Notes: generated by a model from the sequence alone, not told the origin. Shown: positions 33,918 to 43,285, counted from the stretch's first letter. The stretch is DNA of 64,000 bases from DAHUYF01 sp035509275 (GCA_035509275.1 DATJLU010000117.1:100497-164496); one strand, 5' to 3'. Numbers and translations are program-made.

Positions 33918-34224
33918 AGCAATGTTCCTTCTGAAGGGCTCGGCGCCGATCATAGAGGGAGTGACGCTTGCGATCGTCATAACTCTTTTCGATAGGCGTT
34001 CTCGATCAGGCAGATAGCGGCGGGCACACGACAGATCTGAGTTTGTGGCACGTGGCGGCCTTCCGCGGCGCCCGCCGATGGCGGCGCGCGAGAACCGAGC
34101 AAGAGCGCGCTGAAGTCCCGCCAGCAGAGACAGCATTATGGTTAACGAACGGCCATAATTTGACGCAATCGCGATAGCGCGCGGCCCCTAAACTGGTAGA
34201 AATAAGCGGCAGTTGGAGGGCGCC
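33918..34224. other. Divergent intergenic region with inverted repeat
   Basis: About 307 bases between the enolase-superfamily gene and a small ORF. No gene is supported. An inverted repeat, ATTATGG (34135-34141) and CCATAAT (34153-34159) with an 11-base spacer, lies in a locally AT-rich patch (CATTATGGTTAACGAACG). It is a candidate operator for a transcription factor acting on one or both genes. Confidence 0.5.
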
Positions 34225-34434
34225 ATGCTGTGTCGCATTAACATTCGGCCTCGGCATTGTTCGGCTTATGAATACCTTGGCGTCTTCGATCTGGCGGAAA
34301 CAGACGCTGAAGACCAGGTCACGCTGCGACACGGACGAAAGCATATCCGCGCCAAGCTTGGGCCAAGCGAAAGCTGCCCGTCGGACCCCGCTCCGGTTCC
34401 TGTGTTACCGACGGTCAACCTGATCGAGGCGTGA
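34225..34434 (+). CDS. Small hypothetical protein (69 aa)
   Basis: A 69-residue frame starting MLCRINIRPRHCSAYEYLGV with TTGGAGGG 5 bases before the ATG. It has two Cys in the first 12 residues, a charged centre (DAEDQVTLRHGRKHIRAKL) and a Pro-rich tail. No family recognised. Its 3' end overlaps the 3' end of the DUF455 gene on the other strand by 30 bases. The strong ribosome-binding site supports expression. Confidence 0.4.
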   Translation: MLCRINIRPRHCSAYEYLGVFDLAETDAEDQVTLRHGRKHIRAKLGPSESCPSDPAPVPVLPTVNLIEA

Positions 34435-35247
34435 CCGCGCCGCCATCGCGAGCGGCTCGTAGAACGCCGCCGGAAAGCCGGCGGCGTCGCGTCCGGCGCG
34501 GTTGAAGGGCGGCTTCAGCGCGCCTTTGAAGTATCGCCGCACCAGCGCGTGATAGGTCGGCTCCGGCGCCAGCCCGCGTGCGGCGCAGAGCGCGAGGAAC
34601 CAGCGCCGGCCGACCGCGACATGGCCGATCTCGTCGGCATAGATGACGCGCAGCACCGCCGCGCTCGCCGCGTCGCCGAGGCGCTCGAAGCGGCGGATCA
34701 TCTCGGGCGTGACGTCGAGCCCGCGCGCTTCGAGCACGAGCGGAACGACGGCGAGCCGCGCCAAGAGATCATGCGCCGTCGCTTGCGCCGCCTGCCAGAG
34801 GCCGTCATGCGCCGGGAGGTCACCATAGGCGGCGCCGAGCTCGGCGAGCCGCGCCACGAGCAAGGCGTGATGCTTTGCCTCCTCGGCGGCGACGCCGACC
34901 CAGTCGTCGTAGAAGTCACGCGGCCGCGCGGCGTCGGCAAAGCGGGCGATGATGTCCCAGGCGAGGTCGATGGCGTTGAGCTCGATATGCGCCAGCGCAT
35001 GGAGCAGCGCGACGCGCCCTTCGGGTGAGCCACCGGCACGCCGCTTCGGCATGGCGCGCGGCGCGAGCAGGATCGGGCGCGCCGGCCGTGCCGGCCGGAG
35101 CGGCGGGGTCGCGGCGCCGGTCTCGGCGATCCCACCGGCGCGCCACAGCGCGGCGATCGCCGTCGAGCGTGCGACCTTCTCTGCCGGTTCGGCGGTTTCG
35201 AGAACGCCGCAGGCGGCGGCCGACAGGCTGGAGGGAGCGACGCTCAG
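34405..35247 (-). CDS. DUF455 ferritin-like domain protein
   Basis: A protein of about 280 residues of the DUF455 family, a ferritin-like helical bundle. Conserved Glu/His motifs typical of a di-iron site are present: LLHALAHIELNAIDLAW, VGVAAEEAKHHALL and YADEIGHVAVG. A hydroxylase or tRNA-modifying role has been suggested for relatives; here it is only domain level. The conserved N-terminus begins near 35247, yet no ATG, GTG or TTG precedes it in frame within the overlap with bcp. A CTG at 35247 overlaps the bcp stop (CTGA) and is the candidate start. The next ATG (about 45 codons later, MPKRRAGGSPEGR) would drop conserved residues. Confidence 0.75.
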   Translation of the reverse strand: MSVAPSSLSAAACGVLETAEPAEKVARSTAIAALWRAGGIAETGAATPPLRPARPARPILLAPRAMPKRRAGGSPEGRVALLHALAHIELNAIDLAWDIIARFADAARPRDFYDDWVGVAAEEAKHHALLVARLAELGAAYGDLPAHDGLWQAAQATAHDLLARLAVVPLVLEARGLDVTPEMIRRFERLGDAASAAVLRVIYADEIGHVAVGRRWFLALCAARGLAPEPTYHALVRRYFKGALKPPFNRAGRDAAGFPAAFYEPLAMAARSRLDQVDRR

Positions 35248-35708
35248 AGCGCTTTGGCGGCGGCGAGCACCGCCTCGACATGGCCCGGCACCTTTACCTT
35301 GTGCCAGAGCCCGCGCACGACGCCCTTCTCGTCGACGAGAAAGGTGGCGCGCTCGATACCCATATATTTGCGGCCATACATGCTCTTCTGCACCCAGACG
35401 CCATAGGCCTCGGTGACCTCGCCTTTGTCGTCGGCGGCGAGCGTGAAGGGGAGATCGTGCTTCTGCTTGAACTTGTCGTGCGAGGCGACGCTGTCCCGCG
35501 AGATGCCGATGACGGTCGCGTCGAGCTTGCCGAATTTGGGAAAGCTGTCGCGAAAGCCGCAAGCCTCGGCGGTGCAGCCGGAGGTGTCGTCCTTCGGATA
35601 GAAATAGAGCACGACCTTGCGGCCGCGCAGCTTCGACAAGGTGACCTTGCCGCCACCATCGGTCGGCAAGGTGAAGTCCGGCGCCTTGTCGCCGATCTCG
35701 ATGCTCAT
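35244..35708 (-). CDS. bcp: Thioredoxin-dependent thiol peroxidase (Bcp/PrxQ)
   Basis: A 154-residue peroxiredoxin of the Bcp/PrxQ type. The peroxidatic Cys is in YPKDDTSGCTAEACGFRD, with the resolving Cys five residues on. The WHKVKVPGHVEAVL tail is typical. It reduces hydrogen peroxide and lipid peroxides in the cytoplasm. Its ATG overlaps the glnE stop (ATGA), and its stop overlaps the DUF455 start region, giving a tightly coupled glnE-bcp-DUF455 operon. Confidence 0.93.
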   Translation of the reverse strand: MSIEIGDKAPDFTLPTDGGGKVTLSKLRGRKVVLYFYPKDDTSGCTAEACGFRDSFPKFGKLDATVIGISRDSVASHDKFKQKHDLPFTLAADDKGEVTEAYGVWVQKSMYGRKYMGIERATFLVDEKGVVRGLWHKVKVPGHVEAVLAAAKAL

Positions 35709-38668
35709 GGTGCCTGCTCCCCGGGACGCCCTTCGGCCTCGACGATCGCGCGGTAATGCCCCAGCGCCCGCGCCGCCGCTTCCTCCATATCCGCCGTCAG
35801 CGCGGCGAAGTCAACCGCGCCCGCGCCATGCGCCAAAAGCGTTCGCAGCGCCGGCGTTGCCGCGGTTTCGTCGAAGGGCTCGACGACGGTGAGCTTGAGG
35901 AGACCCTGAACGTTGCGCCAGAGCCGGAGCGCGGCGGCGAGCTCGGCCGCTGCCGTGGCATCGAGCGCGCCGATCCGCGCCGCGGCCTGAAGCCCGGCTG
36001 CCGTGTTCTGCTGCAGCACCTCTGGATGGTGTGCCGCCTCGCGCAGCTCGAGATATTGCACGATGAACTCGATATCGATCAGGCCGCCGCGACGATGCTT
36101 TACGTCCCAGGGCGACGGCGTGCGCTGCTGCTCGGCGATGCGGCCGCGCATCTCGGCCACCTCGGCGGCGAGCTGATGCCGGTCGCGCGGCCGCACCAGG
36201 ACGTCCCGCACGATCGCCATGGCCGCGTCGGCGAGGGCTGCAGGGCCGGCGACGATGCGGGCACGCGTCAGCGCCATCTGCTCCCAGGTCCAGGCGAGCT
36301 CCTCGTGATAGCGGCGGAAGGCGGCGAGGCTCGAGGCGACGGGTCCCTTGGTGCCGGAAGGCCGCAGCCGCATATCGACATCATAGAGATTGCCTTCCGG
36401 CGTCATCGCCGTGAGCGCGTTGATCAAGCGCTGGCAGAGCCGCGCATAATAGGTCGAGACCGGGAGCGGCCGCTTCCCGTCCGACGCCTCGACCGCCTCG
36501 GGCGCGTCGTAGATCAGGATGAGGTCGAGATCGGAGGTTACCGTCATCTCGCGGCTGCCGAGCTTGCCGAGCCCGAGGACGACCATGCCGCCGCCGGGTA
36601 CCCGGCCGTGGCTCAAGGCAAACTCGGCGGCGACGCGCGGCAGCAATCCCGCGATCGTCGCTTCGGCGATGTCGGCAAAGGCGGCGCCGGCCGCTTCGCT
36701 GTCGAGCCGCGCGCGCAGCAATTGGACGCCGATCTGGAACTTGCGATCGCCGACCCAGCGCCGGGCGAGGTCAAGTACGTCCTGAAAGTCGCGGGCACCA
36801 TCGAGAAGCCCGTCGAGCTCGGCGGCGAGCTCCTCGCGCCAGGGCGGCGGATCGAAGAATGCCTCGCTCAATACCGCATCGAGCAGGCCGGGTCGGCGCG
36901 CCAGCAGATCGGCGAGCCGCGGCCCGGCGGACATGATCTCCGCCATCAGCTCGAGCAGCGCGCCATTGTTGTAGAGCAGCGAGAAGAGCTGTACGCCTGC
37001 CGGCAGCCGCGCCAGGAACTGGTCGAAGCGCAAGAACGCGGCGTCCGGATTGGCCGAAGCACCAAAGGTGCGCAGCAGCGCCGGGACCAGCTCGGTCAGC
37101 AGCTCGCGCGCGCGTTGGCTGCGCGTCGCGCGGCAACGGCCGTGATGCCAGCCGCGGATCAGCGCGGCAATCGCCGGCGGATCGGCGAAGCCGAGCGCGG
37201 CTAGCGTCTTCAGCGTCTCGGGATCGTCCTCGGTGCCGGTGAAGACGAGATTGCCCGGCCCGGCGAGGGTGGGCGCCTCTTCGAACAGCGCGGCATAGCG
37301 GCTCTCCACCGCGCCGAGATGGCGCAGCAGCGCGCTCGAGAACGCATCGGCCGAAGGGAAGCCGAGAAAGGTCGCAAAGCGGGCCAGCGCCGCCCGCTCG
37401 GCCGGGAGCGTGTGGGTTTGCGCATCGTCGATCATCTGCAGGCGATGCTCGACCTCGCGCAGGAAGCGATAGGCCGCCGTGAGCTCGGCCGCGGCCTCGG
37501 CGCCGATCCGGCCGGCCCTGGCCAAGGCCTCGAGCGCGGCGCAGGTCGCGGGTTCGCGCAATGTCGGGAAGCGGCCGCCCCAGATGAGCTGCTGCGTCTG
37601 GGCGAAGAACTCGATCTCGCGGATGCCGCCGCGGCCGAGCTTGATGTTGTGGCCCGCCACCGCGATGCGGCCGCCGCCGCGATGGGCGTTGATCTGGCGC
37701 TTGATGGAATGGATGTCTTCGATCGCGGCGAAGTCGAGATGCTTGCGCCAGAGGAACGGCCGGAGCTCCGTCAAGAACCGGGCGCCCGCGGCGAGATCGC
37801 CAGCCACGGGCCGCGCCTTGATCAGCGCCGCGCGCTCCCAATTCTGTCCGACGCCCTCGTAATAGGCGAGCGCCGCCATGATCGAGAGGGCAGGGGGTGT
37901 CGAGCCGGGGTCGGGGCGAAGCCGCAGATCGCTGCGGAAGACATAGCCGTCGGCCGTGCGCTCCTGCATCATCCGCACCAGCTCCTGGGCGAGGCGCGTA
38001 AAGAAGCGTCCGGGATTGTGCCGGCCGCGGTAGGCGACCTTGTCGGCGTCATAGAGAACGATGAGATCGACATCGCTCGAATAGTTGAGTTCGCGCGCCC
38101 CAAGCTTGCCCATGCCGAGTACGATGAGGTCGCTGGCCTGCTCGGGTGCGGCGGCATCGGGCAGCACGATCTCGCCTTCGGCGGCGGCGGCGGCGAGGAG
38201 ATGGCGCACCGAAGCGGCGAGCGCGCTGTCGGCGAAGCGGCTGAGCGCGCCGGTGACGCGCTCCAGCGCCCACCAGCCGGCGATGTCGGCGATGGCGACG
38301 ACGAGCGCCACGCGGCGCTTGGCGATGCGCAGCGCCTGCATCACGGTGGGACGCTCGGTTGCCGCCGCAAGGTCGCGATTGAGCCGGTCCTCGACATCGG
38401 CGAAAGTAGCGTCGGGCCCCTGCTGCAAGAGTCGCCTCAGGAGGTCCGGTTCTCTAAGACAGCACTGGGTGAGGAACGGGCTGTTGCCGAAAATCGACTG
38501 CAGCAGCCGGTTCCCGGCTTTCTCGGCAGCGAGATCGCGCATGAAGGCGGCGAGATTCGGCTCTTCGATCTCTTGCGCGGCTTCCTGCCAGCGCTCGAAG
38601 CCGAGCCGCGCCTGGTCGGCGTCGCCGGGCGGCGGCAGGCTTTCATAGGCGGAGGCTGGCAATAGCAA
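35705..38668 (-). CDS. glnE: Bifunctional glutamine synthetase adenylyltransferase/deadenylase
   Basis: A 987-residue GlnE. Two nucleotidyltransferase domains are visible. The N-terminal one has LGMGKLGARELNYSSDVDLIVLYD and the C-terminal one LGLGKLGSREMTVTSDLDLILIYD. Each is followed by its GlnD/PII-uridylyltransferase-like helical region (HRGGGRIAVAGHNIKLGRGGIREIEF in the first). The enzyme adenylylates and de-adenylylates glutamine synthetase in response to PII and glutamine. The first codon is TTG at 38668 with AGGA upstream; an ATG nearby is out of frame. It is divergent from the AsmA-like gene. Confidence 0.93.
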   Translation of the reverse strand: MLLPASAYESLPPPGDADQARLGFERWQEAAQEIEEPNLAAFMRDLAAEKAGNRLLQSIFGNSPFLTQCCLREPDLLRRLLQQGPDATFADVEDRLNRDLAAATERPTVMQALRIAKRRVALVVAIADIAGWWALERVTGALSRFADSALAASVRHLLAAAAAEGEIVLPDAAAPEQASDLIVLGMGKLGARELNYSSDVDLIVLYDADKVAYRGRHNPGRFFTRLAQELVRMMQERTADGYVFRSDLRLRPDPGSTPPALSIMAALAYYEGVGQNWERAALIKARPVAGDLAAGARFLTELRPFLWRKHLDFAAIEDIHSIKRQINAHRGGGRIAVAGHNIKLGRGGIREIEFFAQTQQLIWGGRFPTLREPATCAALEALARAGRIGAEAAAELTAAYRFLREVEHRLQMIDDAQTHTLPAERAALARFATFLGFPSADAFSSALLRHLGAVESRYAALFEEAPTLAGPGNLVFTGTEDDPETLKTLAALGFADPPAIAALIRGWHHGRCRATRSQRARELLTELVPALLRTFGASANPDAAFLRFDQFLARLPAGVQLFSLLYNNGALLELMAEIMSAGPRLADLLARRPGLLDAVLSEAFFDPPPWREELAAELDGLLDGARDFQDVLDLARRWVGDRKFQIGVQLLRARLDSEAAGAAFADIAEATIAGLLPRVAAEFALSHGRVPGGGMVVLGLGKLGSREMTVTSDLDLILIYDAPEAVEASDGKRPLPVSTYYARLCQRLINALTAMTPEGNLYDVDMRLRPSGTKGPVASSLAAFRRYHEELAWTWEQMALTRARIVAGPAALADAAMAIVRDVLVRPRDRHQLAAEVAEMRGRIAEQQRTPSPWDVKHRRGGLIDIEFIVQYLELREAAHHPEVLQQNTAAGLQAAARIGALDATAAAELAAALRLWRNVQGLLKLTVVEPFDETAATPALRTLLAHGAGAVDFAALTADMEEAAARALGHYRAIVEAEGRPGEQAP

Positions 38669-38750
38669 CGCGCATCCTGCTCGATGGTTGCGGCGGCAGA
38701 CTGCGCGGCAGTGCTGTCGGGGTCAAGCTCGGCCCGAGGCAGAACGAGCG

Positions 38751-41700
38751 ATGATGCGGCGCGTCGCGTTGCGGCTCCTGCACTGGGTCGCCGCCATCGC
38801 GGGCGTTCTGGCGCTCGCCTTTGCGCTTCTGATCTGGCGGCTCTCGGCCGGACCGATCTCGCTCGATGCGCTCGCGCCCTATGTTGCGCGCGCGATCGCC
38901 GCGGCGGAAAGCGGGCTCACGGTTCGCGTCGAGCACACGCTTCTGACGCTCGGTCCTAGGGCGACGATCGACATCGTGGCGCGCGGCGTCCATCTCGCCA
39001 AGGGCGATGGCGGAGCCGAGCTTGTCCTCCCCGAGCTGGCGATGGGGTTCAGCCCCGAGGCGGCGCTGCGCGGCGTGGCGGCGCCGACCCATATCGTGCT
39101 CGACGCGCCGCAGCTGCGCCTCGAGCGCGCAGCGGACGGCACCTTCCATCTTGGCCTCGGCGCCGGCGGAGCCGAGGCGGGCGATTGGGCCGATGCCTTG
39201 GTCAGCGGTCTCGCCGCTGCGCCAAACCGACACGGCCCGTTGGGCTGGCTCCAAGAGGTGGCGATCCGCGATGCCGGCTTGACCGTCGACGATCGCGCGC
39301 TCGGGTTGAGCTGGCAGGCGCGGCACGTCGATGCGACGCTGCTGCGCGGCCAGCGCGGCGTCTCCGGCACGCTCGCGCTGATCGCGGTCGAGCCCGGCGG
39401 CATCGAGGCGGCGCTGCGCGGCGATGTCAGCTTCATCCGCGACGAACAGCAAATCCGCACGCGGGTCGTTTTCACCGAGGTGCGGCCGGCGCTCTTCGCC
39501 AATGCCGCGCCCGCTCTGGCGCCGCTCGCGGCTTTGGACCTGCCGGTCTCGGGCGAGGTTCGCCTCGTCCTCGATACCGCGGCGCTGCGTATCAGCGGGG
39601 CGGCCGGCAATCTCCGTCTCGGCGCCGGCAGCCTGGTGCATCCGGCGCTGGAGGGCGGCAGGCTCGCGATTGCCTCGGGCGCGCTCAGCGCCGGCTACGA
39701 TCCGGCCGCCGGGCGTGTCACTCTCCAGCGCCTCGCCCTCGACCTCGGCGGGCCTCGCGTCGAGGTGTCGGGAAGGATCGACGGCGTCGGCGCTGGCATC
39801 CTCCTGGGCGGCTGGCCGCCATCGGTCGACGTCGCAGGCGAGCTGCATCTTTACGATGTTCCGGCGGATGCCTTGCCGCGCTTTTGGCCGGAGCGGCTGG
39901 CGGCGAACGCGCGCGAGTGGGTCACCGAGCACATCCACGACGGCATCGTCCCGGAAGCGGATGCGCACGTTGCGGGCCAGGTCGATCTGACGCCAGGGGC
40001 GTCGATGCCGGTGCGCGTCGCGAGCTTTGCCGGAACCTTCGACTATCGCGGCCTCACCGTCGACTATTTCAAGCCCTTGCCGCCGCTGCGCGGCGTCGAC
40101 GGCACTGCGACCTTCAACCGCGCCGAACTCGATCTCGTGCCGAGCTCGGGCGCGGTCAAAGGGGTGAAGCTCACCGGAGGCACGGCGAAGCTTACGCAGC
40201 TCGACACCAACAACGAGCAGATTGCCATCGATTTCGGTATCAAGGGGCCGGTCCGCGACGTGCTCCAGGTGCTGGATTCAAAGCCGCTCGGATACGCTCA
40301 CGCGCTCCATGTCGATCCGGCGGAGGTGGCGGGCGCGGTCGATGGACAGGTCCACTTCGCCTTTCCGCTGAACAAAAACCTGGCGCTCGACATGGTCGAT
40401 TTCGGCGCGCGCGGGGCGCTCACGGATGTTGCCATCCGCCGGGTGATCGAGGGCCGCGATCTCACGGCCGGCGCGTTTCAGCTGAAGCTCGACCGCGCCG
40501 CTTTGCGCCTCGACGGCACGGCGCGGCTCGACGACGTGCCGGCGAGCCTCAGCTGGACGCAGAGCCTGGACAAGCGCGGACCGCCGACGCGGTACCGCAT
40601 CCAAGCGAGCCTCGACGACGCGGCGCGGCGGAGGCTCGGCCTGGAGCTTCCCGCCGGGATGGCGGTTGGGCCGATCGGCGTCGATGCCACCTATACGATC
40701 CAGTCGCCGACGCGCTCTTCCGCCGACATCACGGCCGATCTCGGCGCGACGGCGCTCGCCTTGAAGCAGCTCGACTGGAAAAAAGCCGCGGGCGTGCCGG
40801 CGCAAGCGGTCATCGGTCTCGATTTCGTCAACGGCCAGCTTGGCGCGGTGCGACAGGCGGTGATCAAAGGCGGCGGGCTCGATGCGCGGCTTGCTGCGAG
40901 CTTCGATGGCAGTGGTCGCCTCGCGCGGGTCGAGGTGCCGCGCCTCGTCGTTGGGGCGACGAATGTCGCCGGCACGGTGACGCGTCGCAATGATGGCGGC
41001 TGGCGCGTCGATCTCAGGGGCGCGAGCTTTAATGCCGCGGGCCTCTTGGGCGATCTCGGAACCTCCGCGAGTGGCGGAGAGCGGGGTCCGCCGCTCGCCA
41101 TCGACGTCGCTCTCGACCGCGTCATCCTTGGCCCGGGGCGCGAGGCGCGCAGCGTCAGAGGCCACGTCTTCAGCGATGGCGCTCATTGGCAGGTGATGAG
41201 CATCGATGCCGCGCTGCCCGGCAGGGGCAGGGCGAGCCTGCGCTTCGGGGAGGCCGGGGGAAGACGCAGCCTCCGCCTCACCACCGACAATTTCGGCGCG
41301 CTGCTGCGGCTCTTCGACGTCTCCGACAGAATCGAGGGCGGGCGGCTTCAAGTTACCGGCGCGGCGCAGGATGAGGGGCCGCGGCGGGTGCTGCGCGGCA
41401 CGGTGGAGGGCGCCGATTACCGCGTCGTGCGAGCTCCGGTGTTGGCGCGATTGCTGTCGGTGGCGTCGCTCTCCGGCATCAGCGCCCTGCTGTCGGGCCA
41501 GGGCATTCCCTTCACCCGCCTCAGGGGCGATTTCACGCTCGCGGACGGCAAGCTCGCGGTGAAGGCGCTGCGCGCCTATGGTGGAGCGCTCGGGATCACG
41601 GCGGATGGGACTTACGATTTGGCGCAAAACACACTTGATGTGAGCGGCACGCTGGTGCCGGCCTACACCCTCAACAGCGCCCTCGGCAATATTCCCGTGC

Positions 41701-41906
41701 TTGGCCCGCTGATTACCGGCGGCGAAGGGCAGGGGCTCTTTGCCGCCAATTTCCGCGTCGCCGGGCCGGCCGGCAATCCGCAGGTCACGGTCAATCCGCT
41801 GAGCGCGCTCGCCCCCGGCGTGCTGCGCAAGCTCTTCCTGTTCGACGCGCCGACGCCGCAAGCGGCGGCCCCGGTGCCGAGATCCGGCAGCGATACCCCC
41901 CGCTGA
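38751..41906 (+). CDS. AsmA/YhdP-family large envelope protein
   Basis: A 1051-residue protein with one N-terminal membrane helix (about 8-30) and a very long beta-rich periplasmic body. The blocks around LPRFWPERLAANAREWVTEH and the C-terminal YNLA-type repeat end (GALGITADGTYDLAQNTLDVSGTLVPAYTLNSALG, here described in pieces: TADGTYDLAQ, LVPAYTLNSALGNIPVLG) are hallmarks of YhdP/AsmA-like proteins. These are thought to move phospholipid between inner and outer membranes. Divergent from glnE. The ATG at 38751 is the first of two Met codons before the helix. Confidence 0.88.
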   Translation: MMRRVALRLLHWVAAIAGVLALAFALLIWRLSAGPISLDALAPYVARAIAAAESGLTVRVEHTLLTLGPRATIDIVARGVHLAKGDGGAELVLPELAMGFSPEAALRGVAAPTHIVLDAPQLRLERAADGTFHLGLGAGGAEAGDWADALVSGLAAAPNRHGPLGWLQEVAIRDAGLTVDDRALGLSWQARHVDATLLRGQRGVSGTLALIAVEPGGIEAALRGDVSFIRDEQQIRTRVVFTEVRPALFANAAPALAPLAALDLPVSGEVRLVLDTAALRISGAAGNLRLGAGSLVHPALEGGRLAIASGALSAGYDPAAGRVTLQRLALDLGGPRVEVSGRIDGVGAGILLGGWPPSVDVAGELHLYDVPADALPRFWPERLAANAREWVTEHIHDGIVPEADAHVAGQVDLTPGASMPVRVASFAGTFDYRGLTVDYFKPLPPLRGVDGTATFNRAELDLVPSSGAVKGVKLTGGTAKLTQLDTNNEQIAIDFGIKGPVRDVLQVLDSKPLGYAHALHVDPAEVAGAVDGQVHFAFPLNKNLALDMVDFGARGALTDVAIRRVIEGRDLTAGAFQLKLDRAALRLDGTARLDDVPASLSWTQSLDKRGPPTRYRIQASLDDAARRRLGLELPAGMAVGPIGVDATYTIQSPTRSSADITADLGATALALKQLDWKKAAGVPAQAVIGLDFVNGQLGAVRQAVIKGGGLDARLAASFDGSGRLARVEVPRLVVGATNVAGTVTRRNDGGWRVDLRGASFNAAGLLGDLGTSASGGERGPPLAIDVALDRVILGPGREARSVRGHVFSDGAHWQVMSIDAALPGRGRASLRFGEAGGRRSLRLTTDNFGALLRLFDVSDRIEGGRLQVTGAAQDEGPRRVLRGTVEGADYRVVRAPVLARLLSVASLSGISALLSGQGIPFTRLRGDFTLADGKLAVKALRAYGGALGITADGTYDLAQNTLDVSGTLVPAYTLNSALGNIPVLGPLITGGEGQGLFAANFRVAGPAGNPQVTVNPLSALAPGVLRKLFLFDAPTPQAAAPVPRSGSDTPR

Positions 41907-41986
41907 TGGGCCGTGGTCCGGCGGCGCCTGCGGCATTTCGCCTCGTCCCCGGCCCGAGCTGATCCTGCTCCGCATATAACGTTCAT

Positions 41987-42005
41987 GAGAATGAGTGTCA
42001 TTATC
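41987..42005. promoter_or_regulatory. Fur-family operator (Fur/Mur-type box) before the Nramp gene
   Basis: GAGAATGAGTGTCATTATC matches the classical 19-base Fur consensus GATAATGATAATCATTATC at 15 of 19 positions by my count. It lies 26 bases before the transporter start, where a repressor would block transcription. Alphaproteobacterial Mur and Irr bind related sequences, so which regulator acts is open. Confidence 0.7.
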
Positions 42006-42031
42006 AGAGGAGGGCCGGAGACGGCTTGCCC

Positions 42032-43285
42032 ATGAGCGCTCCCGCCTCGGTCGAGGGCAAGCCCATCCTTGCCTCCTGGAAGATCTTTCTCACCGTGGTC
42101 GGCCCCGGCCTCGTCGTCATGCTGGCCGACACGGATGTCGGCAGCATCATCACCGCGGCGCAGAGCGGCGTGCAATGGGGTTACCAGCTGCTGTTGCTGC
42201 AGCTCGTTCTGGTGCCGATCCTCTATCTCGTGCAGGAGCTGACCGTCCGGCTCGGCATCTTCACCGGCAAGGGCCATGGCGAGCTGATCCGCGAGCGTTT
42301 CGGGCTGGGCTGGGCGTGGATTTCCGTGGCCGGGCTTGGTGTCGCCACCGTCGGCGCGCTGCTCACCGAGTTTTCCGGTGTTGCCGGGGTGGGCGAGCTC
42401 TTTGGCGTGCCGCGCGCGGCCGGCCTTGCGCTCGCTGTCGGCTTTCTGCTCGTCGTGGTCTGGACGGGGTCCTACCGTCGTGTCGAGCGCGTGGCAATCG
42501 CCCTCGGGCTCTTCGAGTTCGCCTTCTTCTGGGTCGCCCTCGAATCTCATCCGCAGGGGCGGGAGCTGGCGGCGGGGTTGGTACGCATGCCGCTCGCGGA
42601 CCGCGGCTATCTCTACCTCGTCGCCGCCAATATCGGCGCCGTGATCATGCCGTGGATGGTCTTCTATCAGCAATCGGCCGTTGCCGATAAGAAGCTTGCG
42701 CCGCAGCACCTTGCCCATGCGCGCTGGGACACGGCGGTGGGCGCCGTCATCGCACAAGCCGTCATGGCCGCGGTGCTCATCGCCGCTGCGGCAACCATCG
42801 GCAAGGTCAATGCCGGCGCCAGCCTCGAGACGGTCGGCGACATCGCCAAAGCGCTGACGCCGGTGCTCGGGTCGGAGGTCGGGCGGGTCGTCTTCGGCTT
42901 GGGAACCGTGGGCGCTGCGCTGGTTGCCGCGATTGTCGTGTCGCTGGCCTCGGCCTGGGGGTTTGGCGAGGTTACCGGCTACAAGCACTCGCTGGAGCAT
43001 CGTCCGCTGGAGGCGCCGTGGTTCTACGGCATCTACACGCTTGCCGTGGTCGGCGGCGCGATCGTCGTGGGCATCTCGCCCGATCTCGTCGCGCTCAATA
43101 TCGGCGTCGAGGTGATGAATGCGCTGTTATTGCCGGTGGTGCTGGGATTTCTGGTGCTGCTGGCGATCAAGACGCTGCCGCCCGGCCAGCGGCTCGGCGG
43201 CTTCTATCGCTGGATCGTCATCGCGGTGTCGGTGCTCACCGCCGGCCTCGGACTTTATGGCGGCATCTCGGGCGCGCTCTTCTGA
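42032..43285 (+). CDS. Nramp-family divalent metal transporter, divergent metal site
   Basis: A 417-residue, roughly 11-helix member of the Nramp family. The family normally has DPGN in helix 1 and A-x-x-M-P-H-N in helix 6. Here helix 1 reads ADTDVGS (Asp33, Thr34, Asp35, Val36) and helix 6 reads AVIMPWMVFYQQ (Ala203, Met206, Pro207, Trp208). So Asp33 and Met206 are kept but the helix-1 Asn and the helix-6 His-Asn are gone. The start at 42032 is the first ATG; a TTG six bases upstream is closer to the GGAG. A Fur-type box in the promoter links it to iron or manganese supply. Confidence 0.85.
   Translation: MSAPASVEGKPILASWKIFLTVVGPGLVVMLADTDVGSIITAAQSGVQWGYQLLLLQLVLVPILYLVQELTVRLGIFTGKGHGELIRERFGLGWAWISVAGLGVATVGALLTEFSGVAGVGELFGVPRAAGLALAVGFLLVVVWTGSYRRVERVAIALGLFEFAFFWVALESHPQGRELAAGLVRMPLADRGYLYLVAANIGAVIMPWMVFYQQSAVADKKLAPQHLAHARWDTAVGAVIAQAVMAAVLIAAAATIGKVNAGASLETVGDIAKALTPVLGSEVGRVVFGLGTVGAALVAAIVVSLASAWGFGEVTGYKHSLEHRPLEAPWFYGIYTLAVVGGAIVVGISPDLVALNIGVEVMNALLLPVVLGFLVLLAIKTLPPGQRLGGFYRWIVIAVSVLTAGLGLYGGISGALF

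Noticed and set aside
38700..38740. Upstream in-frame start of the AsmA-like gene at 38688
   Set aside because: It would overlap the glnE start region; the membrane helix follows the ATG at 38751, which fits the family start.
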